A stretch of 64,000 nt of DNA from Palleronia sediminis (GCF_004358695.1 NZ_SNAA01000011.1:1-64000), one strand, 5' to 3'; positions 35,908 to 45,945 are shown, counted from the first letter of the stretch. A program made the numbers and translations. The notes: generated by a model not told the origin, from the sequence alone.

Positions 35908-37521
35908 TCAGCCGCAGGCCGATCCGTTATCCACCTCGTCCGGGGGCACCCGCCAGATCGCCGCGCCCCATTCCCGCAGCGCGGTGCCGGTCCACCCGCT
36001 GCCGAGCTCGGGGGTTTCATGGTGACGGCCTGGAACGGGGAGCAGGTCGCCCGAGAAGTTGAACACGGCCAGCCAGCTTTTCCCGCCCCGCGAGACCCGC
36101 AGCGCGAGAACCGAATCGGACGCGTCGACCGAACACCCGTCCGGGTCCGTCGCCCCGGTCTCGCGACGCCACGCCATCGCGGCGCGGTAGTGGTTCAGCA
36201 CGCTGTCGGGGTCGTCCTCCTGCGCCTCGACCGACAGACCGTCCTCCCACCGCATCGGCAACCATGGCGTGCCGTCGGTAAAGCCATAGCCCGCCTTGTC
36301 CTCGGTCCAGGGGATCGGAACGCGCGGCCCCTGCCGCCCCGGCGTGTCTGGCCAATAGAGCAGGTCGAACGGGTCGCTCGTCTCGGCCTTGCTCAGCTCG
36401 GGCTGCGGCAGCCCAAGCTCTTCGCCCTGGAACAGGATGGCCGCGCCCGGCAGGACGGCCAGAAGCGTCGCGTAGAACTTGGCGCTTTCGGGCGTTCCGT
36501 CGCCGAGGGTCGAGTTGTGCCGGGGCTGGTCGTGCGAGGTGAACCACCAGGGCGCCTTCCAGTTGCCGCCCAGCGCCTCGAGCAGACCCTTGAACACAAG
36601 CGGCCCGTTGCCGCGCTCGGCCGGGTCGGTCGTGTAACAGAAGTCGAGCCGCCCCTCCTGAGAAAACGCCAGCGCCTGCTCGATCGACTGGTTGCCCGTA
36701 TTGCTCTCGCCGATCAGCAGCGCATCGGGGCCGGCCCATTCGCGGATATTCTCGGTATAGGCCGCGCCGTCGCCGGGCAGCAGGTCGTGAACGTGATCCT
36801 GATAGGAATAGGGATTGTAGGTCGGGCCCGTCACCTTGCTCAGCACGACGGGGCGGGCGGGCGGATTGTCCCGCATCTCGGGGTCGAACAGGTAGGCCGT
36901 CACCACGTCGAAGCGGAAACCGTCCACACCGCGGTCGAGCCAGAATTGCAGCGTGTCGCGATACATCTCCTGCACCTTGGGATGGCGCAGGTTCAGGTTC
37001 GGCTGACAGGACAGGAACTGGTGGTGGTAATACTGGTGTCGCCGGTGGTTCCATGTCCAGGCCGGCGGGCCGAACTGGCTCAGCCAGTTGTTCGGGGCCG
37101 TGCCGTCCGGCTTGGGGTCGCGCCAGACATAGCATTCGGCCTTTTCGTCGTCGCCGTCGATGGATGCCTGGAACCACGGGTGTTCGATGCTGGTATGGTT
37201 GAACACCTGGTCGACCAGCACCTTGAGGCGCAATTCGTGCGCCCGCGCGACCAGCCGGTCGAAATCTTCGATCGTGCCATAGCGGGGATCGACACCGCGG
37301 TGATCGGCGATGTCGTATCCCCCGTCCGCCATCGGCGAGACGTAGAACGGGCACAGCCATATCGCATCGACGCCGAGCGACTGGACGTAATCCAGCCGCT
37401 CGATGATGCCGTTCAGATCGCCCTCTCCGCTGCCGGTGGTGTCGTTGAACGACCGCGGGTAGATCGCGTAGATCGACGGGGCGCGCCGCCAGTCCCTATG
37501 CTCCAACGATCTTGCCGCCAT
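35908..37521 (-). CDS. GH13-family alpha-glucosidase
   Basis: A 537-residue alpha-amylase-superfamily hydrolase of the oligo-1,6-glucosidase/alpha-glucosidase group. Region I is VLVDQVFNHTS, region II is GFRFDVVTAYLF with the nucleophile Asp, region III is ALLIGESNTG with the acid/base Glu, and region IV is FTSHDQPRHNS with the transition-state Asp. No signal peptide, so it probably works on imported malto- or trehalose-type sugars in the cytoplasm. I chose the ATG at 37521, which overlaps the SDR gene by 26 bases and suggests co-transcription; further upstream Met codons are possible. Confidence 0.92.
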   Translation of the reverse strand: MAARSLEHRDWRRAPSIYAIYPRSFNDTTGSGEGDLNGIIERLDYVQSLGVDAIWLCPFYVSPMADGGYDIADHRGVDPRYGTIEDFDRLVARAHELRLKVLVDQVFNHTSIEHPWFQASIDGDDEKAECYVWRDPKPDGTAPNNWLSQFGPPAWTWNHRRHQYYHHQFLSCQPNLNLRHPKVQEMYRDTLQFWLDRGVDGFRFDVVTAYLFDPEMRDNPPARPVVLSKVTGPTYNPYSYQDHVHDLLPGDGAAYTENIREWAGPDALLIGESNTGNQSIEQALAFSQEGRLDFCYTTDPAERGNGPLVFKGLLEALGGNWKAPWWFTSHDQPRHNSTLGDGTPESAKFYATLLAVLPGAAILFQGEELGLPQPELSKAETSDPFDLLYWPDTPGRQGPRVPIPWTEDKAGYGFTDGTPWLPMRWEDGLSVEAQEDDPDSVLNHYRAAMAWRRETGATDPDGCSVDASDSVLALRVSRGGKSWLAVFNFSGDLLPVPGRHHETPELGSGWTGTALREWGAAIWRVPPDEVDNGSACG

Positions 37522-38365
37522 TGGGATGCAGGGTCTGGCCGGTGTAGTAATTGCCATCGGACGAGGCGAGGAACAGGAATGCCGTCGCCACTTCCCATGG
37601 CTGGCCGGGGCGGCCCATGGGCGTGCTCGACCCGAAATCCTCGACGCCCTCGGCCGGCATCGTGCCGGGGATGAAGGGCGTCCAGATCGGGCCGGGGGCG
37701 ACGCCGTTCACGCGGATGCCCCGCGGCGCCAGCGCCGAGGCGATGGAGCGGGTGAAGGCGAGGCTCGCGCCGCGCGTGGTCGAATAGGCCACGAGGCTGT
37801 CATTGCCCTTGAAGGCGTTGACCGAGTTCGTGTTGATGATGACCGCGCCCTCCTTGAGGTGCTTGAGCGCGGCCTGCACCGTGAAGAAATAGCTCATCAC
37901 GTTGGTGTCCATCACCTCGCGCAGCCGTTCCTCGCTCAGTTCCTCGTCGATGGGCCAGTCGAGATACTGAACGGCGGCGTTGTTGATGAGGATATCGAGC
38001 TTTCCGAACCGCTCGACCGTCTTTTCGACCGCGGCCGTGCAGTTCTCTTTCGAACGCAGGTCACCCGGCAGCAGCAGCGCCTCGCTGCCTTCGGCCTCGA
38101 CAAGGCGCTGCGTCTCCTTGGCGTCCTCGTCCTCTTCCTTGTAGGCGATGGCCACCCTGGCGCCTTCGCGGGCGAACAGGACCGAGACGGCGCGGCCGAT
38201 GCCGCTGTCGCCGCCGGTGATCAACGCGACTTTGTCCTTGAGCTTGCCGGTGCCGGGATGGCGCGGGCGGTAATCGGGCTTGGGATCCATCTCGTGCTCG
38301 TTGGCGGGCATCGAGTCCTGCGCCTGCGCGGGGATATCGGGGTTGTTGGTGTCGGCCTTGGTCAT
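37496..38365 (-). CDS. SDR-family oxidoreductase with Arg in place of the catalytic Lys
   Basis: The 289-residue protein resembles the YhxD/general stress protein 39 group. The NAD(P) motif is KVALITGGDSGIGRAVSVLFA, then NNAAVQYLDWPIDEE and VIINTNSVNAFKGNDSL with the catalytic Ser. The expected YxxxK motif reads Tyr194-Ser-Thr-Thr-Arg198, so Arg replaces the catalytic lysine; the DNA reads CGC. The N-terminal ~45 residues are acidic and Gln/Pro-rich, common in this subgroup. GAGGAG precedes the ATG. It sits between another SDR gene and the GH13 gene on one strand. Activity is uncertain. Confidence 0.9.
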   Translation of the reverse strand: MTKADTNNPDIPAQAQDSMPANEHEMDPKPDYRPRHPGTGKLKDKVALITGGDSGIGRAVSVLFAREGARVAIAYKEEDEDAKETQRLVEAEGSEALLLPGDLRSKENCTAAVEKTVERFGKLDILINNAAVQYLDWPIDEELSEERLREVMDTNVMSYFFTVQAALKHLKEGAVIINTNSVNAFKGNDSLVAYSTTRGASLAFTRSIASALAPRGIRVNGVAPGPIWTPFIPGTMPAEGVEDFGSSTPMGRPGQPWEVATAFLFLASSDGNYYTGQTLHPNGGKIVGA

Positions 38366-38376
38366 GTCGGGTCTCC

Positions 38377-39171
38377 TCAGGTATTGATCGCGCCCACCGC
38401 GCCGCCATCGACGCGATAAGCCGATCCGGTGGTGAACGTGGCGCGGTTCGAGCACAGAAGCGCGATGACCGGCGCCACCTCGTCGGCCCGTCCGCGACGA
38501 TGCATCTTGAGGAACGGGCGCTCTTCGTCGAGAAAGCTTTCGATGGCCTCGTCGACGCTGGTGCCCATCTGCTCGGCACGCTTTTCCATCATGCCGTCGG
38601 TCATGGGCGTCTCGATAAAGGCGGGGCTGACCGAATTGACCAGAACCCCCCTGGCCGAAACGGACTGGCTGAGCCCCTTGACGAAGTTCAGCAGCGCCGC
38701 CTTGGCGGTGTTGTAGACGGCTTCCTCGACATAGGGCTGAACCGCGTTCTCGGAGGTCACGCAGACCATGCGGCCCCAGCCCCGCTCGGCCATCGTAGGC
38801 ACGAACCGCTTGGCCAGACGCACCGCCGACATGAAGTTCGTTTCCCAGACAAAGCGGTACTCGTCATCCTCCATCTCGAGCGGATCGCCCTTGGCACCCG
38901 TGACGCCCGCGGTATGCACGAGAATGTCACAGCCGCCGCGGTCGCTCATGTGCTGCGCAAGGCGGTCGATATCGTCGGTCTCGGTCAGATCGGCGGTGAG
39001 CCAGTCGACCCCCTCGCCCAGATCGCCCGCGGCCCGGCGAAGCTCGTCCTCGTCGAGATCGGTGAGCGTCAGCTTCACCCCTTCGTCGCGCAGGACACGC
39101 GCGGCCGCCGTCGCCAGCCCGCCGCTTCCGCCGGTGATGAGCGCCGTGCGCCCCTTGATGTCGAGATCCAT
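38377..39171 (-). CDS. SDR-family oxidoreductase
   Basis: A 264-residue classical short-chain dehydrogenase. The cofactor motif is ALITGGSGGLATAAARVL; NNAG is replaced by HTAGVTGAKG, and the catalytic triad is complete: Ser in MVCVTSENAVQPYV and Tyr/Lys in VYNTAKAALLNFVKGLS. The PMTDGM segment and C-terminal GSAYRVDGGAVG are typical. Substrate unknown. ACGGAG precedes the ATG. The gene is followed after 11 bases by the second SDR gene, so they are probably one operon with the GH13 enzyme. Confidence 0.88.
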   Translation of the reverse strand: MDLDIKGRTALITGGSGGLATAAARVLRDEGVKLTLTDLDEDELRRAAGDLGEGVDWLTADLTETDDIDRLAQHMSDRGGCDILVHTAGVTGAKGDPLEMEDDEYRFVWETNFMSAVRLAKRFVPTMAERGWGRMVCVTSENAVQPYVEEAVYNTAKAALLNFVKGLSQSVSARGVLVNSVSPAFIETPMTDGMMEKRAEQMGTSVDEAIESFLDEERPFLKMHRRGRADEVAPVIALLCSNRATFTTGSAYRVDGGAVGAINT

Positions 39172-39267
39172 TCCAGCTCCGTTCAGTGGCCTGCATTGCG
39201 GCTTGAACGTGAAAAGACGGATCGCGTTCCGGGGCGCGACAAATGGGAACCGGTCTGCGGCGTGCGG

Positions 39268-40173
39268 TCAGAACAGGTCGAGGATATGGCGCGCCGTCAT
39301 GAGGTCGAGATGCGCGCCGCCGCCGTTCTTGAACAGCGTGATCTCGTCGGCATCGCGGCGGGCAAATCCACCCTGCCCCAGGTCGTAGTAATCGGCGACG
39401 ACATCGCCGGCCTTCACCACCCCGCGCTCGAGCGGGATCTTGAGCTCGCCGATATGGGCCAGCACCGTGTCGCGGCTGTCGACAAAGATCCGCGACCGGG
39501 TCAGCGCCGCATCGTCGGCCTCGCGCATGTCGGGGCGATAGGCGCCGATCAGGTCGACATGCTGCCCCGCCCGCAGCCACGCGCCCCGCAGGACCGGATC
39601 GCGGGCCATGGTGGCACAGGTCACGATATCGGCCTCTGACACAGCGCGTTCCAGATCCTCGGCCGGATCGACGCGGTCGTCGCCCGCCGCAAAGTCATGC
39701 GCCTTGGCCGGATCGCGCGCCCAGACGGCGAAACGCGCGTCGGGAAACCCCGCGCCATAGGCCTGCCTGAGCGCACGCGCCACGCTGCCTGCGCCGACGA
39801 TCAGGATGCGACTGCTATCGGGCCGGGCGAGCCTGCGCGCCGCCAGAAGGGAATCGCCCGCCGTTTTCCACTTTGTCACGAGGTGAAAGTCGATCACCGC
39901 GTCGAGCTGCCCGTCGCGGTCGGAATAGAGACAGACACCGCCATTGACGCTGGGCAGGTCGCGCGCGCCGTTGCCGGGAAAGATGGTGGCCGATTTCACC
40001 GCAAGCCCCAGCCCGTCGATCCAGGCGGCACGGTTGAGCAGCGTATCCTCGCCCCGGTAGAGGAAGCCGTCGGCGATCTCGGCGCGGGGCAGGTCGTGCC
40101 CGGCCGCCAGCGCGTCGGTCAGCGCCAGCCAGTCGAGCCGTGCCTCGCCCTCGTCGAACCCGATCACCCTCAT
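39268..40173 (-). CDS. Ornithine cyclodeaminase / mu-crystallin family protein
   Basis: The 301-residue NAD(P)-dependent protein has the OCD fold: substrate-side GLAVKSATIFPGNGARDLPSVNG, then VTKWKTAGDSLLAARRLARPDSSRILIVGAGSVARALRQAY, a Rossmann motif, and DLIGAYRPDMREAD, where OCD has DxxxDxxEMRE. Members are ornithine cyclodeaminases, alanine dehydrogenases or ketimine reductases; which this is cannot be said. Its ATG overlaps the HAD gene stop. It is the last of four overlapping genes that begin with fghA. Confidence 0.85.
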   Translation of the reverse strand: MRVIGFDEGEARLDWLALTDALAAGHDLPRAEIADGFLYRGEDTLLNRAAWIDGLGLAVKSATIFPGNGARDLPSVNGGVCLYSDRDGQLDAVIDFHLVTKWKTAGDSLLAARRLARPDSSRILIVGAGSVARALRQAYGAGFPDARFAVWARDPAKAHDFAAGDDRVDPAEDLERAVSEADIVTCATMARDPVLRGAWLRAGQHVDLIGAYRPDMREADDAALTRSRIFVDSRDTVLAHIGELKIPLERGVVKAGDVVADYYDLGQGGFARRDADEITLFKNGGGAHLDLMTARHILDLF

Positions 40174-40808
40174 GGCAGGTCGGCGGGCTGCAAGAGCCCC
40201 TCGGCGACGAGACGCCCGCCCAGCCCCTCGGGGCTTTCGAAAAGATGGGTGCGCCATCCCCGCGCCGCCGCCGCGTCGATATTCTCGGGGCGGTCGTCGG
40301 TGAACAGCAGCTCGGCGCCCGAAAGGCCGGTCTCGCGTTCGAGCGTCTCGTAGATCTCGGCGTCGGGCTTTACCTGCCGCAGCCGCCCCGAGACAAAGGC
40401 CCGGTCGAACTCGGTCAGCACCGGATACATGCCCTGCGCGATCCCGAAGGTATCGACCCCGAAATTGGTCAGCGCGAATACCGGAACGCCGCGCGCCCTG
40501 AGCGCGCGCAGCAGATGCGCGCTGGCGGGAATGTCGGGCGTCACCATCTCGGCCCAGCGGTCGCACCACATGCGGATCGGCCCCGCCCAGTCGGGATATT
40601 CGGCGGCCAATGCCTCGACGCTGGCCGAAAGGTCGGCGCCGCGATCGACCTCGAGGTTCATCGCCTCGATGGGCACCTCGGCAAAAAACCGTTCACGACG
40701 CTCGCGGCCGATGGCGGCGTCATAGACGGCTTCGGGGCGCCATTCGATCAGAACGCGGCCGATATCAAAGACGACGGCCGCGGGCGCGGTGGCGGGGGCG
40801 GCGCTCAT
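40170..40808 (-). CDS. HAD-family hydrolase (YihX-like)
   Basis: The 212-residue HAD-superfamily phosphatase starts [14 protein letters not shown], motif I with a D-x-G pattern, then [17 protein letters not shown] (motif II), [14 protein letters not shown] (motif III) and [20 protein letters not shown] (motif IV). It resembles YihX and other small sugar-phosphate phosphatases; the substrate is unknown. Start and stop both form ATGA overlaps with neighbours, so it is translationally coupled within the fghA operon. Confidence 0.9.
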   Translation of the reverse strand: MSAAPATAPAAVVFDIGRVLIEWRPEAVYDAAIGRERRERFFAEVPIEAMNLEVDRGADLSASVEALAAEYPDWAGPIRMWCDRWAEMVTPDIPASAHLLRALRARGVPVFALTNFGVDTFGIAQGMYPVLTEFDRAFVSGRLRQVKPDAEIYETLERETGLSGAELLFTDDRPENIDAAAARGWRTHLFESPEGLGGRLVAEGLLQPADLP

Positions 40809-41254
40809 GCCGCCCTCTCGGCACGGCGCAGCGCCGCGTCGAGCGCATCGCGGAACCGCGCGCGATCGGCCTTGCCAAAGGCGCGCCCGCCCCCCTGCCG
40901 GAACGGATCGGCAGCGCGCAGGTCGGTCATCAGGTCGCGCGTGGCCAGTGCCTGTCCCACATTGGCGGGGGTGAACCGCTCGCCATCGGGCTTGAGCGTC
41001 TCGGCCCCGCCCTCGACCGTGCGCGCGGCCAGCGGCACATCCGAGGTCACGACCACGTCGCCGGGCCCGGCCCGTTCGGCGATCCACATGTCGGCGGCAT
41101 CCGGTCCCTCGGGGACAAAGACGACCTCGATCAGCGGGTTGGCCGAGGGGCGCAAACCGCCGTTGCAAACCATCGCGACCGGGGTTTTCCAGCGCGTCGC
41201 GATGGCCTCGATCTCGGCCTTTACCGGGCAGGCGTCGGCGTCGACATAGATCAC
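40805..41254 (-). CDS. YaiI/YqxD-family (UPF0178) protein
   Basis: A 149-residue member of a widespread uncharacterised family, possibly a PIN-like nuclease fold. Motifs are [35 protein letters not shown] and a C-terminal [22 protein letters not shown] chose the GTG at 41254, which gives a GTGA overlap with the fghA stop and matches the family start; a TTG at 41260 is the alternative. The stop overlaps the HAD gene ATG. Confidence 0.88.
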   Translation of the reverse strand: MIYVDADACPVKAEIEAIATRWKTPVAMVCNGGLRPSANPLIEVVFVPEGPDAADMWIAERAGPGDVVVTSDVPLAARTVEGGAETLKPDGERFTPANVGQALATRDLMTDLRAADPFRQGGGRAFGKADRARFRDALDAALRRAERAA

Positions 41255-42081
41255 GCCCAAAGCGCCTGTGCATGGAACTCGACGTGATCCTCCATGAAGG
41301 AGGAGACGAAGAAATAGGAATGGTCATAGCCCGGCTGCATGCGGAACGTGGCCTCCTGCCGGCGCTCGGCGATGGCGCGGGCCAGCGCCTCGGGGCGAAG
41401 CTTGTCGAGGAACTGGTCGGCCGTGCCCTGGTCGATCAGAACCGGCCCGTCGAACCCGTCGCGCGCCATCAGCAGGCTGGCGTCATGCGCCTCCCAGGCC
41501 GTGCGATCCTCGCCCAGGTATTGCGAAAGCTGCGGCACGCCCCAATCGCTCTGGGTGGTGTTGGACATCGGCGCGAAAGCCGAGATCGACCGGAACCGCC
41601 CCTTGAGCCCCATGCCGAGCGTCAAGGCCCCGTGGCCGCCCATCGAATGGCCGGTGATCGCCTGCCGCCCCATGTCGAGCGGCACCTCGGCGGCCAGGAG
41701 GTCGGGCAGCTCCTGCGCGAGGTAATCCCACATGCGATACTGTTTCGACCAGGGCGCCTGGGTCGCGTTGACGTAAAAGGATGCGCCCTGCCCCATGGCA
41801 AAATCGTCGGCATCCGCCACCTCGGCCCCGCGGGGCGAGGTATCGGGAAAGACCAGCGCGATGCCTTCGGCCGCGGCATGGGCCTGCGCCCCCGCCTTGG
41901 TCATCGCGTTCTCGTGGGTGCAGGTCAGCCCCGACAGGAACCACAGCACGGGGACCGGGCCGTCGCGCGCCTCGTCGGGCAGGAACAGCCCGAACGTCAT
42001 GTCGCAGTCGCAGGTCTGGGAGCCGTGGCGATAGACGCCCTGCACGCCCCCGAAACAGGCCTGTTCCGAAATCGTCTCCAT
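41251..42081 (-). CDS. fghA: S-formylglutathione hydrolase
   Basis: This esterase-fold enzyme splits S-formylglutathione to formate and glutathione, the step after the formaldehyde dehydrogenase encoded 1.6 kb away. The 276 residues show [30 protein letters not shown], the nucleophile Ser in [16 protein letters not shown], Asp in [12 protein letters not shown] and His in [23 protein letters not shown] lies before the ATG at 42081. It is the first gene of a four-gene coupled operon and is divergent from the TetR gene. Confidence 0.95.
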   Translation of the reverse strand: METISEQACFGGVQGVYRHGSQTCDCDMTFGLFLPDEARDGPVPVLWFLSGLTCTHENAMTKAGAQAHAAAEGIALVFPDTSPRGAEVADADDFAMGQGASFYVNATQAPWSKQYRMWDYLAQELPDLLAAEVPLDMGRQAITGHSMGGHGALTLGMGLKGRFRSISAFAPMSNTTQSDWGVPQLSQYLGEDRTAWEAHDASLLMARDGFDGPVLIDQGTADQFLDKLRPEALARAIAERRQEATFRMQPGYDHSYFFVSSFMEDHVEFHAQALWA

Positions 42082-42207
42082 CGCCGCGCCCCTTTTCGAT
42101 CCATCGGTTCCGCCCATGGCTACCCCGCATGCCGCAGGGCGGCAACCGTCGCGGCGGCCCCGCCCCCGTCCGGCCTTGTGCCGGCCGCACGCGACCCCAA
42201 TCTAGAG

Positions 42208-42223
42208 TGAACAGGTTGGTTCA
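42208..42223. promoter_or_regulatory. Candidate TetR-family operator
   Basis: TGAAC-AGGTTG-GTTCA is a 16-base palindrome, 22 bases before the TetR start and about 125 bases before fghA. Its length and symmetry fit TetR-type operators, and its location would allow autoregulation and possibly control of the fghA operon. Binding is inferred. Confidence 0.5.
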
Positions 42224-42244
42224 ATCGCAGCGGGAGAGACCGAC

Positions 42245-42868
42245 ATGGCCGATGGCGGATCGCAGATCAGGCGCGGGCGGAAATACGACCAGGTCCTTGC
42301 GGGCGCCTGCGACGTGTTCCTGCGCGACGGGTTCGAAGGCGCAAGCGTCGACGAGATCGCGAAATGCGCGGGCGTGTCCAAGGCCACGCTCTACAGCTAT
42401 TTTCCCGACAAGAGATTGCTGTTTCTCGAGGTCGGCCAGTGCGAATGCCGCCGCCAGGCGGCCGAGGGGATCGACCCCGCCGGGCTCGAGTCCCCTCCGG
42501 CGGTGACGCTGCGGCTGGCCGGCGAACAGATCCTGAGGCTGCTGACCTCGAAACTGGGCCAGCAGGTCTTTCGGCTCTGCGTAGCGGAATCCCATCGCTT
42601 TCCCGAGCTGGGGCGGCGGTTCTGGGAATGCGGCCCCGGCCTGATCGAGCGCAGCCTCGGCACCTATCTCGAAGCGGCCTGCCGGCGCGGCGAGCTGGTC
42701 ATCGACGACATCTCGCTGGCCGCCCATCAATTCGCCGAGCTGTGCAAGGCCGAACTGGTGCCGCGCATGATCTTCGGGCTGCAATCCGAGTTCACCGAGG
42801 CCGAGCGGACCCGCGTCATCGACGGCGCGGTCGAGACCTTTCTCGCGCGCTACGCACCCGCGACGTGA
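42245..42868 (+). CDS. TetR-family transcriptional regulator
   Basis: The 207-residue repressor has an N-terminal helix-turn-helix (about 15-60): KYDQVLAGACDVFLRDGFEGASVDEIAKCAGVSKATLYSYFPDK is split by the usual TetR helices. The C-terminal ligand domain (about 70-207) resembles TetR_C regulators related to AefR/YbiH types. The ligand is unknown. GGGAGAG precedes the ATG. Divergence from fghA with a palindrome between them suggests the regulator controls that operon or itself. Confidence 0.88.
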   Translation: MADGGSQIRRGRKYDQVLAGACDVFLRDGFEGASVDEIAKCAGVSKATLYSYFPDKRLLFLEVGQCECRRQAAEGIDPAGLESPPAVTLRLAGEQILRLLTSKLGQQVFRLCVAESHRFPELGRRFWECGPGLIERSLGTYLEAACRRGELVIDDISLAAHQFAELCKAELVPRMIFGLQSEFTEAERTRVIDGAVETFLARYAPAT

Positions 42869-42881
42869 CGGGCGGCGCCCG

Positions 42882-43601
42882 TCAGTCCATGCGGCGCAGG
42901 TGAAGCTGGTTGCCGATCTTCTTGGTCTCGAAGCGCTTTAGCTCGGCCACGAGGTCGCTGAGCTTGCGTTTGCCATAGGTCCGGGTGTCGAAATCGGGAT
43001 GCTCGGCGGTGATGTACTGTCCGATCTGACCCAGCGCATACCAGTCGTCATCCTGCTCGATCCGGTCCATGGCCTGCAGGATCAGCGGCACCGCCTCGAT
43101 GGGCGCGGTCTTGCCCGACGGCGCGCGGGCCGGGTCGCTGGATTTGGGCTGCACCGGCTCGTCGACGATGTTCTCGATCAGGATGAAGCGGTTGCAGACA
43201 TTGCGCAGCGCCTCGGGGGCCTTGCCCTCGCCGATGCCGATCACGTCGAGCCCGTTCTCGCGCACGCGATTGGCCAGCGCGGTGAAATCGCTGTCGGAGC
43301 TGACCAGGACGAAACCGTCGAAGCGGCCGGTATGCAGGATGTCCATCGCGTCGATCACCAGCCCGATATCGCTGGCGTTCTTGCCCACGGTATTGGCGGT
43401 TTCCTGATGCGCGACGAGCCCGAGATCGCGCACGACCTTGGACCAGTTCGACAACCGCCCCGAGGACCAGTCTCCGTAGACGCGGCGCAAGGCCGGCTCG
43501 CCAAAGCTGGTGATCTCTTTCAGGATCGGCGCGGCGAACTTGGCCGGGATGTTGTCGGCGTCGATCAGGACGGCATAGAGCGGACGGTCGCGCTGGGGCA
43601 T
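42882..43601 (-). CDS. NYN-domain protein with C-terminal OST-HTH/LOTUS domain
   Basis: The 239-residue protein combines a NYN (PIN-like) ribonuclease domain (about 5-145; acidic residues in YAVLIDADNIPAK, SDIGLVIDAMDIL and FVLVSSDSDFTALA) with a LOTUS/OST-HTH winged-helix domain (about 166-236; LILQAMDRIEQ, YALGQIGQYITAEHPDF, YGKRKLSDLVAEL). Such proteins are thought to bind and cut RNA. Target RNAs are unknown. The start at 43601 has no evident ribosome-binding site. It lies between the TetR gene (convergent) and the formaldehyde dehydrogenase gene (same strand, 77 bases upstream) with a repeat element in the gap. Confidence 0.88.
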   Translation of the reverse strand: MPQRDRPLYAVLIDADNIPAKFAAPILKEITSFGEPALRRVYGDWSSGRLSNWSKVVRDLGLVAHQETANTVGKNASDIGLVIDAMDILHTGRFDGFVLVSSDSDFTALANRVRENGLDVIGIGEGKAPEALRNVCNRFILIENIVDEPVQPKSSDPARAPSGKTAPIEAVPLILQAMDRIEQDDDWYALGQIGQYITAEHPDFDTRTYGKRKLSDLVAELKRFETKKIGNQLHLRRMD

Positions 43602-43623
43602 GGAGGGGCTTTCGCGTTTGCCG

Positions 43624-43677
43624 AAGGCCGGGGGCTTCGCGCCCCCGGACCCCCGCGGGGTATTTGGCAAGAGGTGA
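43624..43677. repeat. Extragenic palindromic element
   Basis: CCGGGGGC (43628-43635) pairs with GCCCCCGG (43641-43648), followed by ACCCCCGCGGGGTATTTGGCAAGAG. The hairpin plus a GGGTATTTGG-type tail is a form I recall as a repeated intergenic element in Rhodobacteraceae genomes. Only one copy is visible in this window. It separates the formaldehyde dehydrogenase and NYN-LOTUS genes and may also stabilise or end the transcript. Confidence 0.5.
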
Positions 43678-43678
43678 T

Positions 43679-44791
<1,113 letters not shown>

Positions 44792-44916
44792 GCCTCGTTC
44801 CTTTCGATCCGCAGGTGGTCCCTTCGTCGGCGACCCTGACCGCAAAGCCCGAGGCTTTGCAACCATCCCCCGCGCCGGGGCGTTCTCGGCCAAGCGACCC
44901 GACAAGGAGACCCGCC

Positions 44917-45195
44917 ATGCGTTTCATGCCCATCCTGCCCGCCACCATGGCGCTTGCCGCCTGCCAGACCGCCGGTCCGGCGGTCGACGGCCCCGTGGTC
45001 GGGACCGGCGACACCTGCGGGGCCGCGGCCTATTCGGACGATATCGGGCGCCCGGTCGCCACGCTGGAGGTTCCGCAGGACCGCATGGTGCGCCGCATCG
45101 GGCCGAACGACGCGGTCACGATGGATTATCTCGAGGGGCGGCTGAACCTCGTCTCGGATGACGAGGGGCGGCTGGTGCGGGCGTGGTGCGGCTGA
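44917..45195 (+). CDS. I78-family peptidase-inhibitor-like lipoprotein
   Basis: The 92-residue precursor has a lipoprotein signal ([16 protein letters not shown]). The mature part shows the I78 pattern: [26 protein letters not shown] followed by [34 protein letters not shown], with the two cysteines bracketing the domain. Such proteins inhibit serine proteases or are simply small envelope proteins. ACAAGGAGA precedes the ATG. It is divergent from frmA. Confidence 0.82.
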   Translation: MRFMPILPATMALAACQTAGPAVDGPVVGTGDTCGAAAYSDDIGRPVATLEVPQDRMVRRIGPNDAVTMDYLEGRLNLVSDDEGRLVRAWCG

Positions 45196-45262
45196 TTTTC
45201 CTGTTCGCCCGGCCCGCGTGGCGCTAGACCGGCCACGCCGCGACCCTTGGGGAGCCTGCCCG

Positions 45263-45901
45263 ATGCCCGCCCGTTCGATCCTCGCCCTGCTTGCGCTGCT
45301 CTGGCCCGCCGCGGCCCTGGCCGAGAGCTTTTCCGTGCAGCTCGGCGGCCGCGTCATCGGCCGGCTCGAGCTCGAGCCCGCGTCGCTGATCAGCATTCTG
45401 GACAACACGCCGCTGGGGGCGGCCGACGGCACGTTCCGCGCGGCGTTCGCCGATGGCGCCGAGGGGCGACGCTATGAGGCGGTGAACAGCGACGGGCGGC
45501 GGATCACGGTGCTGTTCGACGGCACCGACGTGGCCGCGACCGAGGTCGTGCCCGCATCCGAGCGCACGCCGCTATCGGACCCCGCGGCGGTGCCCGAGGG
45601 GGTGCTCGACCCGATCACCGGGCTACGGCGCCTGGTCGAGGCGCGCGATTGCCCGCCGACGTTCCGCATGTATGACGGCCGCCGCGCCATCGAGGTGTCG
45701 CCGGTCGAGCGCCGGATCGAGGGCGCGTCTCTGGTCTGCCGGCTGGATTACCGCGTGATCGCGGGGCCGGGCCATGTATCGCCCTTTCGCCTGACCAACC
45801 TGCGGCTCGAGGCGCGCTATGGCCTGTCCGGCGGGGCGGTTTCGGGGCTGAGCGGGATGTCGGTCAGCGCCGGCCCCTTTTCGGTCGTGCTGGCACGCTG
45901 A
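45263..45901 (+). CDS. Periplasmic protein of unknown function
   Basis: A 212-residue protein with a signal peptide (MPARSILALLALLWPAAALA, cleavage before ES). The body starts SFSVQLGGRVIGRLELEPASLISILDNTPLGAADGTF, followed by a segment with a disulfide-capable CPPTFRMYDGRR and LVCRLDYRVIAGPGHVSPF. The beta-rich architecture recalls DUF3108-type periplasmic proteins, but that is a weak analogy. GGGGAG precedes the ATG. It follows the I78-like gene by 67 bases on the same strand. Confidence 0.72.
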   Translation: MPARSILALLALLWPAAALAESFSVQLGGRVIGRLELEPASLISILDNTPLGAADGTFRAAFADGAEGRRYEAVNSDGRRITVLFDGTDVAATEVVPASERTPLSDPAAVPEGVLDPITGLRRLVEARDCPPTFRMYDGRRAIEVSPVERRIEGASLVCRLDYRVIAGPGHVSPFRLTNLRLEARYGLSGGAVSGLSGMSVSAGPFSVVLAR

Positions 45902-45945
45902 TCCCCGGCGGGACGGACTCGACTCCGAAACCCGACTCGGCTTAG

